Assembly (NCBI GenBank): GCA_963921425.1
Contig: OY992834.1
Span: 27,541,923-27,605,922 of the forward strand
Source of the DNA: Dryas octopetala
Taxonomy: Eukaryota; Streptophyta; Magnoliopsida; Rosales; Rosaceae
DNA length: 64,000 bases
Direction: 5' to 3'
A program made the position numbers and the translations under genes. Shown here in pieces: positions 1-11,900 of the stretch. Each line of letters begins with the position of its first letter. Position 1 is the first letter of the stretch. The notes beneath the pieces are model-generated. The model did not search any database, was not told the DNA's origin, and was given only the letters and a program-made list of their open reading frames with translations.

Positions 1-1034
1 TACATATGGGTTTATGATCCGTTTCTTACATGTTACTTTGTTTTGAAACATTCTATAATTGGTGAATTGTAAGGGTGAGAAAAGTGACTTAATATACAGT
101 TTGGACATCCTTAATGCACTGATTAGTGAAATGGAAGGAATTGAATGAAGAAGAGAGAAATGTTTGGAATATAAAGCTGTTGAAGCAATGGAAGCATATC
201 AGAAGGAAATAAATGAATAATTAGCAAAATAGTTGCTGCCAAGAGTGAAATGCTGCTCTCTTTCTCTCTCTCTCTCTCAATCTCTATGTTGATGCTCAAG
301 TGAATGGTCATTGTCACTTATTTCTCTTATTGGATTGTCTTATAAGAAGTTAATTTGCAATTTTTATTGGGATTTGAGGACACTTTGAGGCAAAAAATAA
401 ATGATGTTAAGGTTTTCCAATAACATATATGTTTTATTTTGTTTAGTGCAACTGCATAATTTTAGTTTGGCTCATAAAAATTCTGCTATTAAAATTTTGC
501 ATATATTTGATTTGATTTTCTTATGACCTTTTCATTTATGCATGGTTCGTCTCAGATAAAGTATGCTTTATAATTGGTGTTGATTAATGCCTTTATAATT
601 TTTTGTAATTTTTTCCCTACATGTCATAAGCTCAATCAACTGATGTTGAAAGTTTCTTATGACAAAATTCTAACGATATTTGTTTGGTTGTGTTAAATAG
701 GCTAAGCCTTAAAATAACGATCTAACTTTTCTTTTTTTATGGGATTCAAACTTTAGTTGATACAAATTTAACTCCTGTGAAGTCATAGATTGTCTATTCT
801 CCATACTTTTTACTAATTAAGTTCAAATCTTACCAGTAGATGTAATTTATATATTTGCAGCATACAATTTTTTTTTCTTTTGTAGAAGATGGACATTATT
901 CTTACAACATACAAATTTTGGTTGTGCGCAGAATAAGCTAATTTAGCCTTAAAAAATGATCAAATTTTTAAGAGAATATTTAGACAAATTTATATTGCAA
1001 AAATAATTTTTCGGAGGTAATGTGTAATTTAATG

Positions 1035-1088
1035 GTCTCACTCATCGAATTTGGACAGTCCGGCCCATATGAGGTACATGAGTGAGAC
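1035..1088. repeat. Perfect 11-bp inverted repeat (hairpin)
   Basis: GTCTCACTCAT at 1035-1045 is the exact reverse complement of ATGAGTGAGAC at 1078-1088, with a 32-bp loop. It could be the core of a small foldback element or a structured RNA. No flanking direct repeat was resolved. Confidence 0.5.
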
Positions 1089-1803
1089 AATACATTTAAT
1101 GATTGGATTTAATACCATTGTAAAATCAATAATTCAACGAAGTAAATCCAATGCTTGAATGTATTGTCCTTCACTTGAGAGTAATCTCAGAATAACGTTA
1201 CGTACAATACGTTGTTATGTGAAGAGGGTACTGCAGCTAAGCATATGCTCAATGATACTATTGCTAAACATTTATTTAACTGTATTTTTTCGTTTTATTC
1301 GTGTTGTAATTTACAAGTCTAAGTTGGCCACCAACAATACTCAATATGATTTGTCACATGTTCATTTGATACTCATCAGATTGCTTGCTTAACATGCTGA
1401 AAAAGGTGAAATAAATTAAGCTAAATGGAGCATGGGTTGCTTGCTTGCTTCACACATGTCGGCCATGTGTCAAAATCATATTCTTTCTCGGAAACAGCAC
1501 AATTTTTTTTCTTTCTAATCTATCGAAACTTGAAAGCAGTTATTCTTAACTTAATATAGTAATAAATTATGTATACGTATATTTGTACAGTGTTTTTTCT
1601 GATGAGAATCTTCAGCTAAGAGTTAATTGTGATTTTTTTTTTTTACCTTAATTGTGATTTGAATTTCAAGAAAATCCGAAAACAAACATGTTTACAAGTT
1701 TTTAAACAACATAAAAAGGAAATTCATGACAGACATAGATCTTCTAATTATGAACTTTAACAAACGGAAGAAGTAGATGAATTCATAACTGTATGAACTG
1801 ATT

Positions 1804-2013
1804 GAAGCAAAAAGACAAATATGCAACACAAAAAGAATGCAGATGAAAATAAAAATGGTGAAAGAAAAAAGACAAATATGCAACACAAAAAGAATGTAGA
1901 TGAACACAAAAAGAATGCAGATGAAAATAAAAATGGTGAAAGAAAAAAGATAAATATGCAACACAAAAAGAATGCAGATGAAAGTAAAAATATTTAGCAA
2001 AAAGACAAATATG
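1804..2013. repeat. Minisatellite, about three units of 57-78 bp
   Basis: Three successive copies of an A-rich unit begin near 1805, 1862 and 1940. Each contains GACAAATATGCAACAC (GATAAATATGCAACAC in the third), then an AAAAAGAATGCAGATGA block and a run of AAAATAAAAATGG type. The middle copy carries an extra duplication of about 21 bp of the GAATG(C/T)AGATGA segment, so the period varies. The open frame on the minus strand (FLFSFTIFIF-type repeats) is a by-product of the repeat, not a protein. Confidence 0.85.
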
Positions 2014-3059
2014 CTATATTAAATGCCACTTTCCTGGATGGTTGTGTCACGTACAATTTCAAGACAGTGACTTGTCTTCATCTCCACCTCTCATCAACAT
2101 GCAAGTAAATATCCTATATCTCTTCTTTGCCTATACATTGAACCCTCACAAAACATTGCAGGGTTTTATAACCTACTTACACAAACACAAGCTCTTAGAG
2201 AGAGTACCCATAAAAACTTGTCTGACTTAACCATGGAGTATAGTTGGTTGGTACCATATCAGTGCTACTTCCGGTGACTTTTGTTCATGCAGGTTGCTTT
2301 CATTGAAGCTCTCAACAAGTTAGCTCATCCAAAACCCCTTGAGATCATCTATAGAGAAGACTAAACATAATACTTGATCCACTGTACGAAGTTGTTGCAT
2401 TGACTCAACGATATTTGCATCAACATTGGTCAAAGAAGGCAACAAGCATAGAATCACAAGGCATTCACAAAGAATCATGCACTAGCACAATCACAAACAA
2501 GACCGTCCGATTATTAGTTTTCTAGAAAATTAACTTGGACAAGCCCTTTACCTTTTCAAGTAGCTGCCTCAACTCCAAAGTTTCTAGAACCCAACAAAGT
2601 CTTGCAAAGAGGCACAACCACACACTAGGTCACACACAAGTCCAAAGTTAGGTCGAGTTCCAAGATTGAGTAGCAATGCTTGTTTGGCAAGTAAGAGTGG
2701 TCTTAGGTATTAATTAAAGATGACAAGACCTGGATGATAGACTCCAGAGTATGTTCAAAATGTTACAAATCACATTTTAAATCAAAGAGAGTTTTGAAAG
2801 GAGAAAAGACTAACACACTGTTGACTGCTAAGAAAAGGGTTCAAAGTGGCAGGGTATACTCTCATATTTTTAGAAAAATAAATACAACTTTGATTTTCCT
2901 AAAAATTGGTGGGATGGCAAAAGGCATCTAAAGGATCATGCACAAAAATATTCAAGTGATTTGGACCTATAGGTCAGTACAGTGTCGATAATTTCCATTC
3001 AAGCCTAGAATTTAGGAACAACCACTCATTCTCCAGATTCTAAGTTTGAATGAGAAGAA

Positions 3060-3290
3060 CCTCTGTAACGCTCAAAACCACGGCCTAGAAGGTTTGGGCA
3101 CGTAACAGCGCCACATTGACATGTTGCTTCATTCCCCGAGTTTTGAGGGTAAATCTTCATTTTTTTTTTCACCTCATCTTTCCTAGGTTATAGAATGTGC
3201 TTGATGGAAGTGTTATGTTAGGGTTTAGCTCTGAAATTTTGGGCGAAACCCATAATTCCGAAACTAAATCATAAAATAAACGCCAATAAA
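3060..3290. repeat. Diverged copy of the palindromic-core repeat family
   Basis: The segment 3140-3290 follows the same order as the elements at 12312-12711 and 16350-16703: a GAGGGTA motif, CCTAGG followed by a tagaatg/tagagtg motif, then GTTATGTTAGGGTTTAGCTC, then TTTTGGGCG, AATTCCGAA and ACGCCAATAAACC. The loop section TTTTGGGCG...AATTCCGAA matches the reverse complement of the loop in the element at 45110-45502. The outer ends could not be delimited, so the boundaries are approximate. Confidence 0.6.
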
Positions 3291-3613
3291 CCATCGATCA
3301 ATTGGTACAATTGAAATGTACCCATAAATTTTTTTTTCTTTGTTTGATTATTTTCTATTTTGTGAGCTGATGTATTTTTACTATATTTATATAATTTAAA
3401 TCCCACAATTAATTTTAGGATAATATTAGACATTTTTAAATTAAAAACATCTAGATAATATTTTTTGACCTTAACCAAAAATAAAAAAGCATTAAGGTAT
3501 TAGTCTAAGAGAAGAGAGAATTGGATCGGTATGTGAAACACCCTAAAACAAAATAACAAATAAGAAGGCCCATTAACAAAACAGTTTATTAATATGAGGA
3601 AATATATATAATA

Positions 3614-4544
3614 GGATCTGGATCCTCTGCCAGGCAAATTATACTAGGCTACGTGCCTGACTTTTGATCTCAGCCTTCCAATAATATTTTATGGATGAGA
3701 TCTTGCCACATTTGCAAATTACCTAGTTTCCATAAATTAACATTTAAAAATAAAGATTAAAAAAACAAAAAAATATGATCCCAGCCCAGCCCACTGTTCC
3801 CCCTCTTCTTCGGTGACAATTTCCCAATCCCCACCTTCTCCCCTTCTGAAGCAGAAAGGTACACACCCACGTGGTTTAAAAGAGAACCAAGAGGACTGGT
3901 ACGCTAACCAACAATGCAATATTTGTTTGTGTGCAACACAAACCCAAATCCTCAACCAACTTGCTTCCCAAGATTTTTACAATCTCTGCCAACTTTTGAT
4001 TAGTGTTCCACCAGAGAACTTTCTCCATACTCTTCTTTTCAAAACTAAAAAGTAATTTCCCTTTTCTAAAAAATTGCCAAGACCCAGATCAGTAATATCC
4101 CTTTGCTATACATATTTGTTTGTGTTCCACCAACTAGCAAGCTTGGGTTTGATCTGTAGCCTCCACCTCCACTGTTAACACAAGTTGGAGATATACCCTG
4201 CAATAATTTCCTATTTGATTTTGAATTTGAGAGGAAACCCAAAATTGGAGCAAGCTTGGGCTAGAAAATCATCCACCAGCTAGGACCATAAGGAGAGAGG
4301 GAGAGTGTGTAGAGAGAGAAAAAGAAAGGGGAGTCAGTGGCAAGGGTGATCGGAGTGAGGAGGAGGCGTGGGTGGGGTCACTGGGGTGGACAATGGGTTT
4401 TCCTTTTTCTTTTTTTAATTTTTTTATTATTATTAAAAAAAATTTGTTAAGTGGTAAGATCTCAGCTATGAAAGAAAATTAAGGGTTTGGATTAAAAGTC
4501 ATGTACCAGTCTGGTACCAAAAGACTGGCAGAGGATCCAGGTTC
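3614..4544. mobile_element. Mutator-like non-autonomous element, 931 bp, 9-bp TSD
   Basis: The left end GGATCTGGATCCTCTGCCAG and the reverse complement of the right end, GAACCTGGATCCTCTGCCAG, form near-identical terminal inverted repeats. The element is flanked by perfect 9-bp direct repeats TATATAATA at 3605-3613 and 4545-4553, the target-site length typical of the Mutator superfamily. No transposase frame is present. The interior (about 3780-4390) is richer in C and G than its surroundings and could include captured host sequence, as Pack-MULEs do; that is inference only. It lies about 550 bp upstream of the presumed FRIENDLY transcript start. Confidence 0.88.
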
Positions 4545-4553
4545 TATATAATA

Positions 4554-5952
4554 CTAGGGTAACCCGTGGCATGTTCAAAAGAGAAATTAATTTACTTAAT
4601 TAAGGAGAAATTAATTAAGAAAGTTGAATGTTAAGGGGAAATTAATTAAGAAAAGAGAGGCGGCAAACCAATTCTCATGAGCGGGAAAGTAAATTTGAAA
4701 AATAGATAACAGACCATTGGATGAAAGCCGAAATGATCTTAGTCATTCAAACTGAGAAATAAATTTTAAGATTTAAAAACTGTTATGTTTTAATGTTTTA
4801 TTATATAGATTTTTCAAACCTCCTTGAAAATCGGCCAAAAGAAAGAGTAAAAACCCAATGTGAAAGAAAATCATTAATTAGAAGAAAGTATGAAAAAAAA
4901 AAAAAATGAGAATGAAAAAAAATATGAACCTAAGCCCAAGCCCACCAATAATGGGTAATCGGATTTTTTCCCTCTTAATGGTGCGGAATAGTAATGTGAG
5001 CCGTCAGATTCGATGAGCCGCTGATGTTTAACGAAGTGTTTAAACCCAAATGAGAAAACTTAAACCATGACCCGATCCATTTGAACAAATTGCAAAACGA
5101 GAGAAACCCATCTCTCTTTCAGTCTCTCTCTCACTCGCCGCCTCTCAGCTCAGCTTGTCAGCCACGTTCGCTCTCTGGCCCCTCCTAAAACCTCAACCTC
5201 AGCGTTTGACAGTGGTAATATATGTGATACTCTTTCTCTATCTTTTTTTCTTCTTCTTAATTTCCCGTTTGGTTCCTGAGAAAAGAGTGAAAACGAAACA
5301 AAAAGATTGATTCTTGTGTTTCTGTTTTTTTTTGCGTTTTGAAGAAAGAACTGTTATTGTTATTGTACTTGGCTCAGTTGATTGAATAAACTGAAAGTTG
5401 AAGATTTTTGTTTCTTTTCATTGCTAGCTTTTTCTTAGTAGCCAAACAGAGTATGTTAGTTATCACAACTTGCTCTGTGTCATATATAGGCCTTACTTTT
5501 ATGCTTAGTCTAACGGTTTACGATTAGAACTATTGTCTTTATTTTGTTTTTTTTTTTTTTCCGTTTATATTGTGGCTTTATTCTGCAAATAATGCTTTCC
5601 TGTCTTATTATTGGGTACTTGTTTTCGCCCCTTTATCTTAGTTGGAGTTGCGTATGCATTTTAAATTAGCAGAAAAGATGGGGGCTTTCCAGTTTTTTGA
5701 ACTGGGTATATTTTGTAATAAGCACTCTATGTATGTGTATACACAAATTCGTTTGAGCAAAGTAAAAATTTTTCTCTCTCCTTTTTGAGTTGGTTCATTG
5801 TTTTTTGGGCTTCTTTGTCTCCTTCAGCTAGTATGAAAGTGTTTAATTGCTTATGATATAAAATATATGTGCCTGTACATTTTTTTTTGTGTTTGTGTGT
5901 GGTGCTTATGATCTGGGTGTATTGATAAATGCTTTCAGAATAGGGGCTGAAA
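4554..5952 (+). promoter_or_regulatory. FMT: FRIENDLY upstream region, 5' UTR and leader intron
   Basis: A pyrimidine-rich stretch at about 5100-5214 (repeated TCTCTC) looks like a non-coding first exon. It is followed by a plausible donor (CAGTG|GTAATA, exon end 5214). An acceptor CTTTCAG at 5938 leads into AATAGGGGCTGAAA and the ATG at 5953. That gives a leader intron of about 724 bp, common in plant housekeeping genes. The transcription start is not determined and no clear TATA box was assigned. Confidence 0.55.
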
Positions 5953-8900
5953 ATGGCTGGAAAATCAAATAAAGGGAGGAACCGGAGAGGATCAAATAAT
6001 GCTGCAAATTCTTCTGAATCAGTGGTCCCATCTGATGCTTCTGTGAAAGATAACTCAAGCGCTTCAGAACCCATCAAAGCTGATGCTAATGGTGTTTCAG
6101 CTGTGGAAGAGTCAACAAGTGTCAAGCTGGAGGTAAAGGAGTCTGAAACAGAAAATTCGACCAGTCAACCTAAGCAAGGTGAATTTAGGCCTTTTAATAT
6201 TTCTTTCATGGGAAAGACGAAAAGTCAATATGCCATTTCTCAAGTGTCTCATTTTATTGTAGCAATGGTGGAGTGAGAACTTTGGACTGAAACAGGCTTT
6301 CAGCACTATCTGAATTGTTTTTAACCTGATGATAAACTTTATATATTTGTTTTAGCTTCTTCTTTTTAACATAACAAATCACTCAATTGCATCTCCTTGC
6401 ATTCTGGATTACATGATATTTAGGTGGTTTATTCCTGACTTATTTTGCTCTAAGGTGAACAACGAACTAATTTTCCCTTTGTTATACAAATAATGACTTC
6501 ATTTCTTTGCGTTAGTAGTTCATGGCTGAATGCTCTATCAAGACATCCAATTAGCAGCGCTTATTTCAAGTTTTCTATTGTTAGTTTGACTTCATCATGT
6601 TAATAGTTCATGGTTGAATGCTCTATTAAGAGGTCCAATTAGCAGCGCTTATTTTAAGTTTTCTATTGTTATTTTGGATGCATATTCTTTTACTGAATTC
6701 AACAGAGCCTCCCAACATATTTATGCCTTTAAGTTGTCTATCTCTTTCTCTTATAAAAAGAGTTATCTATCTCATTCTGATTTCCCTATTCCTGAGAGTG
6801 CAGGTGACCTTCATCTGTATCCTGTCTCTGTCAAGACACAAAGTGGCGAGAAGCTTGATCTACAAGTGAGTTAATTTTGTTCATATATTGCATGGTAGTT
6901 TCACTCATTATGTAATTGGATGCAAAGTGCAGAAGGTGACGCAATTTGAGCATCCTTTCCTAAACACACATTACTTTGATAGTTCAATTATGGAATTTGA
7001 GATATTATGTAATCTAATTAGATATTCTTCATCCTTCAATTCACAATCCATTTTTTTACCCTTTATAATTTGGAGATTACCGATTGTTCATTTGATTTTC
7101 AGTTGAACCCAGGAGATTCTGTTATGGATATAAGACAATTTCTGCTTGATGCTCCAGAGACATGTTTCTTCACATGCTATGACTTATTGCTACACACAAA
7201 GGATGGCTCCACTCATCATTTGGAAGACTTTAATGAAATTTCTGAAGTTGCTGACATTACTATTGGTGGTTGCTCCTTGGAGATGGTTCCTGGTATACTA
7301 ACACTCTGTTGCTTTTGGGGTTATAAGATCTTATACATCTTCTAATGTGGATATTGTTTTGGCAGCTTTATACGATGATAGATCCATAAGGGCTCATGTT
7401 CATCGTACGAGAGAATTACTTTCCCTTTCCACACTTCACGCGTCATTATCAACATCACTTGCACTACAGTATGAGACAGCGCAAAACAAAGTACCAAGTC
7501 CTGGAGGTTTGGGATTTTGTGCTTGAAACCTTCATCATTTAACATGAATTTATTTTGATGTTCTCATTTGCCTTACCTGTTATAAACATTGGGAGTTACT
7601 TGTGACTCGACACTTATATTTATTTTACTGTGATCTAGATACCATGAAAACTGAGGTCCCAGAGCTTGATGGTTTGGGTTTTATGGAGGACGTTGCCGGT
7701 TCATTGAGTAATTTACTATCATCACCCTCGAAAGAGATCAAATGCGTAGAGAGTATTGTTTTTTCATCCTTAAATCCTCCGCCAAGCTATAGAAGGTGAA
7801 CCATGAAATCTCTACTTGCACCTTATTGCTTAATATATAATATAATGTCTTTTTTCATGGAAAATGTCTTAAATATGTGCTGTTTGTTGTTTATGTTGTC
7901 AGGCTTGTTGGGGATTTGATTTATTTGGATGTAGTAACATTGGAGGGTCATAAACATTGTATTACGGGGACCACAAAAATGTTCTATGTCAATTCAAGCA
8001 CTGGGAATACCCTTGACCCCAGGCCAAGTAAAACTAATTCGGAAGCAACCACCCTTGTTGGGCTTCTGCAAAAGATCAGCTCTAAGTTCAAAAAGGGTAA
8101 TTGAAATGGTTGAGGCTTGAGACCTTCTTTATATATATATTTAAAGTTGTATGGAATTTTGATTCATTATCTTCTATTGTTTCTTATTTTAAAGCTTTTC
8201 GTGAAATTTTGGAGCGGAGGGCTTCTGCACATCCTTTCGAAAATGTTCAATCTTTGTTGCCACCAAACTCATGGCTAGGGCTGTATCCAGTTCCAGGTGA
8301 GTTTGACTTCATTGGACTTAAATTTTTTACTTAAAAATTAGGATCTTTGAGTCGTAGAAGTAGAAGGTGCCACTATTCACTGTAATACTAATTTACTTGA
8401 GCAAATTTCACAATGCGTCTCATATTTAGGATACCTATTAGTCTGACTAATTCGCTGGTTGCCTTCTTCAGGCATTATTGCTACTGATAGTGATCAATGG
8501 CTTGCCAATTTCACCTTCAATTCTGTTTACTGAATGTTATTTCTTCCCTAAAAGGAAAAGAAAAAGAGATCATAACGATTTTAGAATTTAATGTTCAGAT
8601 AGAGTATTAGTTTGACATACACTGAAGTTGAAGTATGTCTTTTTTATGATACTTGAGGATGATAAGTTTTTCTAGATGTTTTCAAGTTGGCATTAAAACT
8701 TGTTGTCTTTAGTTCAGATTTTGATAACATCTCACAATCTTGTTTGTAAAATATTTATGGTTTTAGATGGAAGTAATCTCATCTGCACATCGTACGTTTA
8801 CATGGCTATAATGTTACATAATGTTTCTTATTTGACCATAGATGTTTATGAAGTTTCACTTATCATCCAATATGTTCAAATGTTCAATTTTACCTGTACT

Positions 8901-11900
8901 CTTTTTTGAGAACCTTCTGTAAAATTCTTAGCAGCTGTTTTTTCTTGTCTTTCATGACTATGAATAATCTACAAATGAAAAGGTAAATCATAATAGAATC
9001 CATAGTTAAGGTGGGAAATTGTAACTAAAAGACATGTAATGTATCTTCACTTTATTTGGTTATTATTCTTGCTGTATGTCGACTATAAAACTTATTAGTA
9101 ATATTTTGGGGAATTTTTTTCTAAGAGTACTCTTTTATTCGTTACTTATGGAACCATTATAGGACAGAAATGAGTTTGGTTTTCTGAATTTTGGTTTTTG
9201 CTTGATGTTGTGTTTTATCTTCTTCACATATGAATACGTATTAAGAGAACTGCTATTGTCAGATCACAAACGTGATGCAGCCAGAGCAGAGGATGCACTC
9301 ACTCTTTCCTATGGTAGTGAGCTGATTGGCATGCAAAGGGATTGGAATGAGGAGTTGCAATCTTGTAGGGAATTTCCACATACAACTCCTCAGGAAAGGT
9401 AATGATCTCTAATAGAGTGACTTTTATAAGTTCTGTGTGTCCTTTATCATTTTATATTTGTTAATAACTTAAATTAAATCTGTGATTTTTGGATTTCTTG
9501 TGTCTATCTCTGATGAAGATCATATTTTTCAGAATTTTGCGGGATAGGGCTCTTTACAAAGTGACTTCAGACTTCGTTGATGCAGCAATTAGTGGTGCTG
9601 TTGGAGTCATCAGCAGATGCATACCACCTATAAATCCAACTGATCCAGAGTGCTTCCACATGTTAGTCTGACCTGATAAGAATTTTTATTATTATTTTAA
9701 AGTATATGTTTTCCCTGAAGAAATTCAGTCAGGACACTATATGTTTATTGAGTATACTGCATTGGATCATCTGCCTTAATTGCGGTTACTTTTATCTTTG
9801 TATTTTAATGCTGTAAACACATCCCAGCTTCTTGGTACGCTAATTATCTACTACCTTTTTATGGTCATTATTTATATGTAGATTAATTAGATCAAAGATA
9901 CTGTAATATTCATGATATTTGTCAATTTTACTTGTATGGCTTGTGCATATGTATACATATCATTTTTATCTCTTTTATTATACCTCTAATACTAATTATG
10001 ATGGATAAGCACAGTATTGTCATGACTCGTGTGTGCATATATTTTCTCATGCATATGGTTGTAACTTCAATTCTTATGATGTGTGCATGCATTCTTAATA
10101 AAAGGTTGATAGTTAGGCATTTATTAAAAATTATATTAGTATGTTTATTATCTGCTGAATTAATATTATATTTTTGTCTTTTGGTCCGTAGGTATGTTCA
10201 CAATAATATATTCTTCAGTTTTGCTGTTGATGCGGACCTTGAGCAGCTGCCCAAGAAACATGTATCAGATTCTAGTTCAAAAATTGGGAGCACTGGCTCT
10301 TTACGCAATTCCGAAAAGGCTTCTGATAGTTTTTTGAATAGAGAGAGTGGAATTCCCAATGGGGAAAAATGTGATAGGTCAAGCACAGTGGAAAGTCATG
10401 ATTCCATGGAAACAGCTGCGGATGTTTCTGCTGAAACACAATTGGGTGAAACTGAACAAGCTACTTATGCTTCTGCAAATAATGATTTGAAAGGCACCAA
10501 GGCATACCAGGAAGCTGATGTCCCTGGACTTTATAATCTTGCTATGGCCATAATCGATTACAGGGGACATAGAGTAGTTGCTCAGGTGTGCCTCGAATCT
10601 TATGTTCATTGTATTTGGAACTTTGTCCTCTTATAAGAAGCTGGTACTCCTGGGGTCCATAGCCTTTCCTATGATATAACTATATACAAAGGTCATGTTT
10701 CGATAACAAAGTTGGGTATTAGAACCTGAAGCTCTCTCATACCCCTCTTTCTACACACCCATACCACACATGTTTTTATGCTTATATGTCTGTTCCATTT
10801 CTCTTATAATATTAATTGTATTGCCTTGTGAGATATTCATCATTTTTTCTGAATTCCATCTTTAGGATTTATGGAAAACCACCATTTAGAAGAAAGATTA
10901 TACTTAAAATTGCCTTTTTAATTGCTGAACTTGACTGATCTCTCATTCAAAATGTAAATGATCCATCAGCTTTTCTCATTCTTATGTAAGTCCAAAGTCC
11001 AAAGTCCAAATTTTTTCTGTTTGCTTTAGCTATTTTTTTAATTACCCTTTTCTTGTTTTATTATAAGAAACAATTTTTTGTTATCTGATTGCTCTCTCCT
11101 TATTCTATTTTCTCTGCATTCTTCTGCAGAGTGTTTTACCGGGCATTCTTCAAGGGGATAAATCAGACTCTCTTCTATATGGTTCTGTTGATAATGGCAA
11201 GAAAATATGCTGGAATGAAGAGTTTCATTCGAAGGTGAGGGAGCATCTGAAGCTTGGATTATTTCTTTATGCTGCCAAATTTATCATATTACATATTTTT
11301 ATGTGAGAGAAACTGCTTATATTCTTCTTAAAGAGTAGAAGTTCTTGTGCAAATGCTAAGGATTTCTTATGTTTAGGTAGTGGAGGCTGCTAAACGCCTT
11401 CATTTGAAAGAACACACAGTCCTTGATGGATCTGGAAATGTTTTCAAATTAGCTGCACCAGTGGAATGCAAGGGTATTGTTGGTAGTGATGACAGGTAAA
11501 TTTTGTTTATTAGTTTGTATTCATGTCTGTGATGCTTGATTTCTCAGAGCTCCTTTATTGGTAATTTCCTTTTAACAAAATCTCTTTAGCTCATATAAAA
11601 CCTCATACATTTAAAGATTTATGCAATCCAAGAGTTACACTCATGTAGATCCAACTTACTAAATCTGAACTGGTGTACAAACACACACATACTTTATAAT
11701 TCTGTTCTCTGCTTCAGGCATTATCTCCTTGACTTGATGAGAGTAACCCCTCGTGATGCAAACTTCACTGGGCCTGGGTTTCGATTTTGTATCTTGAGAC
11801 CAGAACTAATTACTGCCTATTGTCAGGTAAAAATGATACCTAATATCAACACTATCTGTGAATTAGTTCATACATTTCTCACATGAACCTTTTCTATATT

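Larger units (their letters stand above)
1..3604. other. Intergenic, AT-rich, no supported gene
   Basis: I find no gene here. All open frames are short and lack introns in phase or recognisable domains. Contents worth noting are a minisatellite at 1804-2013, a short hairpin at 1035-1088, and a diverged copy of a palindromic-core repeat at 3060-3290. A stretch near 85-245 can be read on the + strand as a helical, charged peptide interrupted by stops and a frame change, so it may be a worn gene remnant, but I do not recognise the family. A run of CT dinucleotides lies near 259-280. Confidence 0.6.

Noticed and set aside
1692-2000. Minus-strand 102-codon frame
   Set aside because: It is a direct product of the minisatellite, with no start context or domain.
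9932-10636. 234-codon open frame as a separate membrane protein
   Set aside because: Its first part is intron sequence of FRIENDLY read through. Only 10192-10585 is a true exon, joined to exon 9 by the GT-AG rule and phase.
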